This document shows positions 1 through 7,500 of a stretch of 10,261 nt of DNA, one piece after another. Source of the stretch: Pleurotus djamor (Eukaryota > Basidiomycota > Agaricomycetes > Agaricales > Pleurotaceae); assembly GCA_029747585.1 (NCBI GenBank), contig JAPEVF010001395.1:1-10261 (forward strand), given 5' to 3'. The notes below the pieces were generated by a model. The model did not search any database. It worked only from the letters and a program-made list of their open reading frames with translations, and was not told the DNA's origin. Made by a program: the position numbers and the translations under genes. Positions within the stretch are counted from its first letter, which is position 1. Every line of letters starts with the position of its first letter.

Positions 1-437
1 TGGCCATTTCCTCAGCGTTGGTGGTGTAGAAATGATCCATGGCATGTCCGTTGAACCCACGGAGGAGGAAAACGGACTTGTCGACTGGGGGACATTCATT
101 GTTGGGAGGGGGAGCTTGGGTAGTGACAGGAGGAGGAGGAGCGGTCGTTTCGGGGGGAGGGGGAGCAGCCGTAGTGGTCTCGGGAGGANGGGGGAGGAGG
201 AGTGTAAACCGGGACAGAAGAAGTCGAGTCCGCCACAGTAGATGTTGGTGGACAAGCGTAGACTGTAACCGTCTGAACCTTGGGTTTGGTACGCTGCGGG
301 AACACTATTAGCGAAACGATTTTGAGGCGAATGGAGTGCGAGCTTACCTTATGCAATTGGCCTTCGTATCCGGTAGGAAGGGCCAAAACTTCGGAGGCGC
401 AGAGCACAGCTGCGATGAAGCCAAAAGTGAATTTCAT
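1..437 (-). CDS. Secreted protein with Thr/Pro-rich linker and DUF5648-type domain (5' part, C-terminus beyond window)
   Basis: Exon 1 is 437-348 (30 codons), a 54-nt intron is 347-294 (GTAAGC...CTAAT...CAG), and exon 2 runs from 293 off the left edge. Residues 1-19 (MKFTFGFIAAVLCASEVLA) form a signal peptide with a probable cut after Ala19, so the product is secreted. Exon 2 begins RTKPKVQTVTVYACPP, followed by a Thr/Pro/Ala linker. After base 189, which is N, the coding frame is displaced by one. Reading past the N as an extra base keeps the linker open and leads into CPPVDKSVFLLRGFNGHAMD and then HFYTTNAEEMA. This matches the DHFYTTNxxE signature of the DUF5648 repeat (PF18885), found in secreted bacterial and fungal proteins of unknown biochemical role. 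The domain assignment rests on this one motif because the rest lies outside the window. The start has a TATA-like box and a pyrimidine-rich leader upstream. Confidence 0.8.
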
Positions 438-520
438 GATAATAGAAGCGTTAGGCGGAAGAAGTCGTAATAAAAGTCGCGTAACGGATTAAGCTCGTGA
501 ACCGGAGTCGTGAAAGGACT

Positions 521-587
521 GGGAGAGAAAGAGAAGAGAAGTCGTGTTGTGAGGAGAAGAAGACTGCTATGATGCTGCTTAAATACT
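521..587 (-). promoter_or_regulatory. Core promoter of the secreted-protein gene: TATA-like box and CT-rich leader
   Basis: On the minus strand AGTATTTAAG (587-578) is a TATA-like element about 140 nt before the start codon at 437. It is followed by a strongly pyrimidine-rich tract (about 565-521, CTTCTTCTCC and TTCTCTTCTCTTTCTCTCCC). A TATA box followed by a CT-rich stretch is a common arrangement in filamentous fungal promoters. Assignment is by motif and position only. Confidence 0.5.
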
Positions 588-789
588 TTGCAAGGGGGGA
601 CTTCATCACATGGGATTCGAGCCAATCTAGCGGTTCGAATGTCAAACTTCGGTTGGAAGGGACGACAGACAGATACTCCAGACCTTGACCACCAGGGGTG
701 TAGTGTCTTGACTGTCCAAGGTTCATGGCGTGGTCGATCCCCCAGTCGCTACGCTGGCGGCTGCGATAAAACACAGAGCCTCCTCAGTG

Positions 790-1170
790 GACATAAGCGG
801 GTTACGGGATGGCGGGGTTCCTGAGCGAGGCGATGCCTGACAGAGCGATAGCGACACCGTAGACGATGACAGGGTAACTTGACAACGAGAATCACTCTTC
901 AAATTCAGCGTATACAAATGTGTATCGAGACTTCAAGGGAAAGATGGCCTGTGGTTGCTTTGTAGGAAGACAAACAAAATCAGAACGAGCAGAACACCAC
1001 TCGCCCTAAAAGTGCAAGACTGAAGATAGACCAAGACGTAGTGAGTAGCTTGCTGGAAATATAACAAGAAAAAGCACTTACCACGNAAAAGGCCAACTCA
1101 TACTCAGAGTAAGGTGATGACATGTCTAAATAAACATATGATTGATCGAGGCCCGAAGGCGAATCCATGG
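790..1170 (-). other. Coding-like but unresolved segment, hydrophobic stretches
   Basis: Minus-strand reading gives ATG at 1168 in good context (CACCCATGG) and a start MDSPSGLDQSYVYLDMSSPY, open to a strong donor GTAAGT at about 1081. The N at 1086 lies just before that donor. Either of two possible acceptors leads in frame to a hydrophobic stretch, SGVLLVLILFVFLQSN, ending in a stop at 932-930. Further on, SYPVIVYGVAIALSGIASL (about 880-820) is again membrane-like and ends at a stop near 803. The pieces do not join into one convincing gene and I do not recognise a family. It may be a small membrane-protein gene damaged or misassembled at the N, or chance. Confidence 0.2.
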
Positions 1171-1337
1171 GTGCAACCGGGAATCAGACCCTAAAACCTT
1201 GACAACATTGCATTCCATCGCAGTTGAGCAGGATTCCAGGATACTTTCATGGTAGCGAGACTGGTGGATGTCTGATGAGGAGAGACCGAGGGAGGAGAGG
1301 ACAAGGTGTGCCAAGCAAATATGACGATCCCATTGCA

Positions 1338-1415
1338 CTTAGGCGCCCTTGGCGCCTAGGTTGAACGAAGCCAAGCTTCTAACTCCTATGATCTCCTATG
1401 TTCGACGTTCAACCT
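1338..1415. repeat. Nested inverted repeats
   Basis: TAGGCGCC (1340-1347) and GGCGCCTA (1351-1358) form a perfect 8-bp stem around a CTT loop. The end of this palindrome overlaps AGGTTGAACG (1358-1367), whose exact inverse complement CGTTCAACCT lies at 1406-1415. Between those arms is an imperfect tandem repeat of CTCCTATG (1383-1390 and 1393-1400). It could be the end of a small non-autonomous element or a DNA-structural site. No flanking target duplication is evident. Confidence 0.5.
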
Positions 1416-1499
1416 TTTGAACTTTATCCTCTAGTCGTCTACATGAACATGGAAGTAACTACGTAGGGTTTCCCAGTGCACGAGAAATTGTCAGCACAC

Positions 1500-1830
1500 T
1501 AAGCACATTCCTGCGATCGACTCCTCTTTCGGGTTCGAAAGAGCTTTGCCTTGCAACAAGCGTGCAAATTACCCCCAAGTCGTAATTCGTATTGACGTCA
1601 GACGCGTAGGCAAAAGTGTTAGAGTGCTCGTAGCCCGCATGTGGACGTTGTAAGCTCCCAGGAGAGGTGTACCGTCTTCATCCAGCAAAGGATTCCGGAA
1701 GCTTGGGAGACCAATGCCCCAGCGGATTCACGTAGCCCCTCCTCGCGATGAAACACCAGATAGGATTTGGATAGGATGGAAGGCGTGCACGTGCACATGC
1801 TCCCAAATTTCAGAAGCAATGGATGAAGGA
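1500..1830 (-). pseudogene. Degenerate coding-like fragment, minus strand
   Basis: One minus-strand frame reads LPSFRNPLLDEDGTPLLGAY followed by NVHMRATS (around 1710-1630) after an in-frame stop. A neighbouring frame is open from about 1675 to 1465 and contains TNYDLGVICTLVARQSSFEP. The DEDGTPLLGAYN stretch resembles the D-x-DG-x-L-x-GPFN pattern that precedes the core of fungal AhpD/carboxymuconolactone decarboxylase-like proteins, but the match is short. No start codon, no consistent frame and no confirmed intron structure can be proposed, so I treat it as a possible relic only. Confidence 0.2.
1524..1543. repeat. Short perfect hairpin
   Basis: CTCTTTCG (1524-1531) and CGAAAGAG (1536-1543) form an 8-bp perfect stem with a GGTT loop. 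It sits in sequence without a recognised gene and lacks a downstream T-run, so there is no reason to call it a terminator. The GGTTCGAA core resembles a tRNA T-loop, but the rest of a tRNA cloverleaf is absent. Confidence 0.4.
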
Positions 1831-1931
1831 GCCGTACGTCTTTATTAAAAACCGCCAGCAGTGAATGATTAATGAAGGGTCCCGGTCAACTTCCAAGTCG
1901 ACATCGTCTCACGTGATCGCGACATATATAA

Positions 1932-2141
1932 TTGTATCTGTCTGACGTGTCTCCGCATATTATCCCCTACATAATTGATGGAACGATATTCTCGTATGGG
2001 CGCGTAAATCCCTCGACGTCGTTCCAACGCGTCTTCCTCGTGGACGACCCCACGCCTACTCAGGATCTTACGGAACCCATTTTCGGGCCTATCTCCCAGG
2101 CCATTCGCCCGGAAAGCCTTTCGATGTCGTCCCGTAGATAA
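1932..2141 (+). pseudogene. Coding-like fragment of an unidentified gene
   Basis: A plus-strand frame of about 69 codons, open to a stop at 2139-2141, contains DGTIFSYGRVNPSTSFQRVF and then LVDDPTPTQDLTEPIFGPIS. About 65 percent of third positions from 1977 on are G or C, and the composition looks like real protein. There is no in-frame ATG near its left end. A TATATAA element sits at 1925-1931. After the stop, further coding-like pieces appear on the same strand in this and other frames (2145-2515), which suggests a gene broken by mutations or an intron pattern I could not resolve. I do not recognise the family. Confidence 0.3.
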
Positions 2142-2285
2142 CTGTCATAGCACGCTTTCCTCGTTCCTGATATTATCATATTCGGCGGGAGGCCTTGCGC
2201 GGCCTGAAGAATTACAATCGTACTGGGATAATGCGGAAAGACCAACCATACGGATGAAACGTGTCGGTACTCGTACAAGGGCGGT

Positions 2286-2515
2286 GTAAATCTCTTCGGA
2301 CCTGAGGGAGACCAACTCTTGGTGTAGTTGTTGTATTCATGCCATAGCCAAGGAGCTACACACTTTCGGCTTCCAATACAACAACCTCACAGCATAGAAC
2401 TTCCCCATGCGCGAAGACAGTTGTATCTTCTTGGACGGTTTCTCGGAGGACATGGTGGTCCATAAGGATCAGATGAGCACTGTGCAACGGATCACTTTCG
2501 AGCTGGACTAGCTTT
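2286..2515 (+). pseudogene. Second coding-like fragment, possibly the same broken gene
   Basis: Two short plus-strand readings look protein-like. One is RYSYKGGVNLFGPEGDQLLV (about 2266-2325) before a stop. The other is a frame from about 2325 reading HAIAKELHTFGFQYNNLTA, a stop at 2394, then MREDSCIFLDGFSEDMVVHK (from 2407) and DQMSTVQRITFELD, ending at TAG about 2510. They follow the fragment at 1932-2141 on the same strand but need frame changes to connect. No family is recognised. Relic status is inferred from the stops. Confidence 0.22.
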
Positions 2516-3247
2516 TACTCGGCTTGGGCGTTTTGAAACAACGTAAGTTTGTCTATTTGGATGTGCCAGCACACAGGTCGCCGTCGGCTCGATGAAAAGC
2601 CATCAATTGTGCCCATGGTAGACCAGAATCGTACCTGTGCGGCCTGTGTACGGCTATACCGTAAAGTTAACCAGTGCAAACTGCGGGGCGCGCCTCTGAC
2701 TGAGGGGATTTGACAAATCGGCGCCATGGGGTAATAAGCATCAAGTAGCCAATCAGAGCAGTGACATTCAAGGAAATTCAACATCGTGCATGTGTCCTCT
2801 AAGCTCTCGCCTCGATATGTGAACCATACGGAGGTCCGTGCCCGGGTACGGAGGGTGGAGACACACGGGCACTATTGTGACTATTGTGGCCACTCATTTC
2901 GTCTATTGCATGCGATATGATATGTGATATCGGAGCATACGTCCTGCACGGTGAACTTGCTAGGCGATTGCACCGGACAAGGGGCGTTGCAATCTTCTTT
3001 GTCCATCTCAGTATTGGTGATGGCAGATGGTCAAGACATCATGTCTCAGTAGCTGACCGCGGAGAGCGCAAATGATGCATCGCTTGTCTCGAGAGGGATA
3101 AAGGAACACCGAAAACAGTGTAACTGCGGCCTTCAACCCGGAGCATAGGAAAAGGCAACAGTGAGAATTCGTATGAGAGCAGTCGGCGACACACGATAGG
3201 AAAAGGAAAGGCTCCTTGACAGGGATCGGTCTTCTGACTTGTAACGG
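2516..3247. other. Stretch without a recognisable gene
   Basis: Open frames here (longest 89 codons on minus, 2784-2515) show no family motif and no supporting splice pattern. Small features seen are a near-perfect 18-bp palindrome at 2835-2852 (TCCGTGCCCGGGTACGGA, one mismatched pair) and a 9-bp tandem duplication ACTATTGTG at 2871-2888. Confidence 0.5.
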
Positions 3248-3580
3248 ATGGAAAATATGTTCCAGGAAATTCTGTCCTTATCTTCCATGTGCGCGGTGGG
3301 AGTTTGGATACTTTCTGATATCATCACCATTATGGCATTGACAAGATATCGAAGCGCGCCAGCTGGTCAGCTGGGTAGGCATCTGTATAGCCAGCGGACC
3401 TATGGTAAAATGATGAAATACGCCGCTACCTTTGTTTCGCCGTTTGTGGGTGGCTCCGTCGAGCCAGCCTCACGCATGCCCGTACGAAACAAAGGATGCC
3501 TGCAATTGCAATACAACTGTTGGTTGTCAGCTAAAACGCCTGATTTTGTTGGTGCACGAACCGTATCCTGTATATCATGA
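3248..3580 (+). other. Weak coding-like frame with one possible membrane helix
   Basis: A 110-codon plus-strand frame begins at ATG 3248 and contains MCAVGVWILSDIITIMALTR, a plausible transmembrane segment. The W-x-x-S-D-x-x-I pattern is reminiscent of a helix in the multi-pass DUF6534-type membrane proteins common in agarics. The rest of the frame does not continue that resemblance and no partner exons were found. It may be a relic of such a gene or an accidental frame. Confidence 0.15.
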
Positions 3581-3599
3581 TATCCAACTCCGTGTTCCA

Positions 3600-3927
3600 A
3601 AGAGAAAAAAAAAGTTCCTGTGATCCAGGCTCCTCAATTCCCGGGCGATCTGGGCTGTGCCTTGANGGAAAAAAAAACGAAACTGCCCATGTCCTTTGAC
3701 CGATCTTTGTGCGAGTCCGGGGGTTCTCAGTCAAACATGCTTGCAACGAACGGCTTCCAGGTGAAAAATTGAAAGGCTGTATGAATGTGAGACGTCGACA
3801 ACTGATGTCGATCATCGCGATGGCCCAGGCGGGAATGATTAGTCAGCAGCTGGTTATGGAGCGGTTTTGGTGGCCCAAAATCCAACGCCACTCTCTTGAA
3901 CCCGAACCACCACCATCTCTTTCGACA
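3600..3927 (+). promoter_or_regulatory. Presumed promoter and leader of the Ser/Pro-rich protein gene
   Basis: This is the interval upstream of the start codon at 3928. It includes an N at 3666 next to an A-tract and becomes rich in C and T just before the start (ACCACCATCTCTTTCGACA). No convincing TATA box is seen. The coding frame stays open upstream with other ATGs (for example at 3781, 3805 and 3856), so the translation start could lie earlier. The start at 3928 is preferred because the protein then begins directly with the Ser/Asn-rich sequence that continues across intron 1. Confidence 0.3.
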
Positions 3928-5353
3928 ATGTCAACGTCGTCCAATTGTGAGTGCTGTCGTCGCCGTCGTCGACGACGTTCAGTGCACTGAGCTGAACCNT
4001 TTTTTTAGCTAATTCACCGCTGACGGGCCCAATTTCGCCCATGGAACTCAGACACATGACATCCAACCCCAACGTCCACGGTCGCAGCACGTCGAATCGT
4101 CATTCTCAATTGCTTCAAGCATCGTCTGCACGACCAGGCTCAAAGTCGCCGGCATCGATTCCTTCTTCGCCTACTTCTGTGTACGTCCTGCGATATCTCC
4201 TTGGTGATCTCAGTTTTATTCATCTACCACTTCTAGACATTCGTCGTCTTCTGCCATTTTTGAACGAGACATCGAGCCCATTCCTTGCCCCTCGCCACCT
4301 CATGCCCACCACCCCCCGAACCCACACAGGATTCCTAGATCGAAAACTACTGAAACCATAGAACAATCCGTACCTTCTGTCCTTGACGCGGCGGCCTCGA
4401 TTCTTGCTTCAACCTCACCCGAAGACGAGGATCAAATATCAATCGTAGCACCCGCCACAAACATGGAGAACATCAGAAGCAGGAGTAGTGGATTCGCAAG
4501 CCCAATTGGGAGCTTCAGGTCGAGGAGTCCTAGTCCTATGGGCAGTCCCGGGAATCGCACCAGCCTCCTCCTCAGTCTTCCGCAAGTAAACCCCCATTCA
4601 CCGTCAGTTGTCCCTTTGTCGGCCGCCGCTCTTTCCAGCACCACAAGTCCTGTTTCACCCATCCCCCTCACACCATCACAGCAATCAGCTGCCCCCTCTG
4701 CTCCAAGACCGATTGTTCAAACACAATTTCCCGTCAGCCAAGACTCTACACCAGCTATAATTACGCCGACATCAGCGTACTTTTCTACGTCCTCTTCTGT
4801 CGGTACCACCGAGTCTTCTCCGACCACGACTACCCGTGAACATCCACCTCACGCCTTGCCGACCCAGTTGCCATCCGGGTCTCCCCTTACACACCCTATC
4901 ACCCAATCACCTCAGCGTCGCTCGCCATCAACCTCTTCCACGCTCCCGCCTCAACATGCTGGTTCTCCCACCACCTCTTTCACATCTTCCCATCCCCCGT
5001 CCCCAACGCACAAGGCCAACAAGCGCTTGTCGTTCATGTCGTATTCTGATCTTCTCTCTTCCACGCCAGCGCTGGCATTACCCCTTTCAGCACTGACGTC
5101 ATCTGTTTCGAACATGGACCCTCCGCACATTCCTACGGTGTCTGGGTACACGCAGAGTCAGAGCGCTGCTGCAAGTTTGAGGGATTTCATGCTCGGCCCC
5201 GGTAGTGGAAATGTACGTGATCGGGACAGCATCGCTTTGATTGATGATGTTGGTGGAGAGTGGGAGCGCGAGGGTATGGGCCAAGGATTGGAAGAGCGGT
5301 TGGAAGCGTTGATGTCCCAGCAAGGGAACCAGAAAGTTGCCGCTTCGTCCTAA
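3928..5353 (+). CDS. Ser/Pro/Thr-rich protein of unknown function, probably disordered
   Basis: There are three exons, 3928-3946, 4009-4180 and 4237-5353, with introns of 62 nt (GTGAGT...GCTGAAC...TTTTTTTAG, containing the N at 3999) and 56 nt (GTACGT...TTCTAG). The joined frame is exactly 436 codons including TAA, giving 435 residues from MSTSSNSNSPLTGPISPMEL. Roughly residues 1-320 are low-complexity Ser/Pro/Thr with SP and RS-like patches such as RSRSPSPMGSPGNR, likely phosphorylation targets. The ordered-looking part is C-terminal: KRLSFMSYSDLL at 326-337, a hydrophobic Ala/Leu/Ser stretch after it, and GGEWEREGMGQGLEERLEAL near 403-422, which could form an amphipathic helix. I believe similar C-termini occur in many agaric hypothetical proteins, from memory. 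No enzyme motif, signal peptide or membrane segment is present. Ser-rich leader and start choice are the least certain parts. Confidence 0.85.
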
Positions 5354-5855
5354 AAGTGCAACCATCTTCTCTTTTTTCTTCTTTTTGTCACTGAACTTAT
5401 TCAAAGTCTCTTCGTTTATATCTCGCCTGGAAATGCTACAATACCCAATTTGTGAACGACCTATTTACGATTATGCTCTCCCTATTCTGTGCTTTTTACT
5501 CATCTTCCGTCGCAAGCACATGGACTTTGCTACTTATATTCTGATTAATTACAGTACTCTTTGCTCCCCTTCGTCGGGTTTCTTGTCGTGCTTACTTTTG
5601 GTCTTTTCTTGCCCCTCGGAATGGCGTATTTTGACAAATCTGCTGGTGTTGCTTGCACTTTTTCATGATTGGAATTATAAACCACTGAGGAGCCTCATTT
5701 TCGCCTAGTCCCGTTGAACTCATTTCATCCCATTTTTTCGGTCGAGCATATAAAGTCATTCAGTATTTCTACAGCAGCCGGGCTATAGTAGAGGTGACGT
5801 TGGATAAGAGTTCTTTGCGTTTCAACGGGCCTCTTGGAGGCGATCTGGGGTACGA
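5354..5855. other. Convergent 3' spacer between the Ser/Pro-rich gene and the dioxygenase gene
   Basis: This 502-nt interval lies tail-to-tail between two genes and should hold both 3' untranslated regions. The left part is T-rich (TTCTCTTTTTTCTTCTTTTTGTC from 5370, as expected for a fungal 3' UTR on the plus strand). An open frame passes through it but is only a consequence of the T-rich composition and has no motif. No further gene is seen. Confidence 0.6.
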
Positions 5856-7500
5856 TCAATTGTAGTGCTTCACCAGTGTCCCTTGGATGACCTCCTGTTC
5901 AACCCCTTTCTCGTGTTGACTTGCCGTGAGTTCGCTGTTTCCATAAAGCGCCGTCCTATTCTTACGCCAGTCGGCCATAGTTGGGACTTTCCCGTCCTCA
6001 AAGTACTTGGTTATTCCGATGCGCTTGAGTACAGGGCTCTCGGCTAAGGGGTTGAGCGTGATATCGTCGCTGGGCATCGAAAAGTAGAAGAGCCCGAGGC
6101 GTCCCACGGGGCGTTGGTCGACGGGAGGTTGGATCACCCTGGTAAGTGTCGTAAGTGAGTCATAGATTTTTTTTCGAGGTGCTATGTTATACCTGTGGAT
6201 GGTGGCGCGGTAATGACCTCCAGACAGGAATTCCATCGTGTCGCCAGCGTTCACCACCTAACGATTATTGTCAGTACGCTTGTTTGAGTGTTCGATGAGA
6301 TGAGCTTACGAGGGCGTTGTCTATGTGCTTGATGTATCTCCATTGACCGTCACGGGAAAGAATCTGTAAGCCACCGACAGGTTGGCTGTAAAGCATAGTG
6401 ATGGAGCCAAGATCTAAGACCAACTGATAAATCAGCAAGTTCTATTGAGTGGGACTAGAAACGAACCGGTGTGTCCCTTAAGCCAGACACCCTTTGATGC
6501 TACTTCGCTCTCCTCAGGTCGTGGGTAGCTACAGAGATGTAAGGACCATTCCATTTGGCGAGAGTCGATCCACATACTATTTCATGAAGGTCACTATACA
6601 AGGCCTCAGTATTTCGTTGGTCATTATAACCGTCAAGTCTCACCAGAAGATTCGCCGGGGTCGTCAAAACCATGCATTTTGATCAACGTGTCTTCAGGGA
6701 GTTCCAGAGTAAGTGCTAAGACTCTTTTCCAGAATGTGAGCATATATTCGCGTGGAACATATTACGGCTTACTTTAGGATGGGGTACAAGACATCGAAGT
6801 GGTTATGTTTGGCGAATTCAGAGATCTCCGGCAAGAAGGGCCTCAACGCCGGGGGATGGGTCTGCGCCGTGACGGTGTGATGGACTAAGATAAAATGAGA
6901 ACGGTCGAAAAACGCGGAGGAGGGGAGAAAGGGAGAAAGGAAGGCGCACTGGCGTAGTTCTCAATTTCATCGCGAACTCCACCATCGATCAGCTAGCGAT
7001 CATTTATAATCAGAGTCCACACCCCTCCATGATTGGCACGAAAGCCTACCCATGCTTTCTTCAATTTATAGCCTCTGTATGTGGTCATGTCCTTCCGGGC
7101 ATACTCTTGCTTCTCCTCGGCGGAGACTTGGGAAAACGCGACGTTCGCAATATCAAACATTCGCTTAGTCTGGAAACGGAGTTCAGATTGAGGTTATGAG
7201 GAATCTCCAAAGGGCTACGATGTATACCTGCGCAGGGGTATATCCATGGTTTATGACGTAGAAGAATCCGACACTCGCAAGGGCCTCGCGAGTTTGGAGG
7301 GCTAATTGGGCCCGACCTTCAGGAGTGGCCGCCTTAGAGAGGTCGATGATCGCAAGGTCAGCGAAGTCCACTAAAATCCCCTAATATTTGAGCGGAAGAT
7401 AATGGATAGATATTTTCGGCTATGACTTACGATTCTCTTTAGTAGGACTGGGTGGGATATACGGAGGTACAGGCGGATTAGGACTCTGAGATGGCGACAT
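5856..7500 (-). CDS. 2-oxoglutarate/Fe(II)-dependent dioxygenase, isopenicillin N synthase-like family
   Basis: Eleven exons: 7500-7431, 7370-7228, 7169-7050, 6992-6950, 6884-6773, 6723-6644, 6593-6578, 6528-6467, 6413-6310, 6257-6193, 6138-5856. They join into 366 codons with stop, giving 365 residues, a usual length for the family. The N-terminal DIOX_N domain (PF14226) shows DFADLAIIDLSKAATPEGRA (from 25) and VGFFYVINHGYTPAQ. The catalytic 2OG-FeII_Oxy domain (PF03171) has KGHTDLGSIT with iron ligands His214 and Asp216, DNALVVNAGDTMEFLSGGHY, and the third ligand His271 in ATIHR. Arg285 in GRLGLFYF should bind the 2-oxoglutarate carboxylate; the classical RxS serine is Gly287 here. Such enzymes couple 2-oxoglutarate decarboxylation to oxidation of a substrate, which cannot be predicted from sequence. 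No signal peptide, so probably cytosolic. No secondary-metabolism genes surround it. It diverges from the UCH gene. Confidence 0.95.
6578..6593 (-). other. 16-nt micro-exon (exon 7) of the dioxygenase gene
   Basis: The exon TGACCTTCATGAAATA lies between a 50-nt intron (6643-6594, GTGAGA...TATAG) and a 49-nt intron (6577-6529, GTATGT...TGTAG). It encodes Thr-Phe-Met-Lys plus parts of the flanking Val and Tyr codons. Only with this exon do the neighbours join into VTFMKYYPRPEES, matching the FMKYYPR motif of the family. Leaving it out shifts the frame. Confidence 0.88.

Noticed and set aside
1523..1543. Possible tRNA T-arm (GGGTTCGAAAG)
   Set aside because: No acceptor stem, D-arm or anticodon arm can be paired around it; the site is better described as a simple hairpin.
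1007..5360. Shared 13-mer CCTAAAAGTGCAA near 1005 and near 5349
   Set aside because: The flanks do not match and one copy spans a stop codon; a single short match of this kind is likely chance in 10 kb.
5337..5708. Long plus-strand open frame with hydrophobic residues after the Ser/Pro-rich gene
   Set aside because: It overlaps the end of that gene in another frame and follows T-rich 3' UTR sequence; the Phe/Leu content is a composition effect and there is no family motif.
5745..5760. TATA-like element GCATATAAAG on the plus strand
   Set aside because: No plus-strand gene follows; downstream is the dioxygenase gene on the opposite strand. AT-rich sequence is expected in a 3' spacer.
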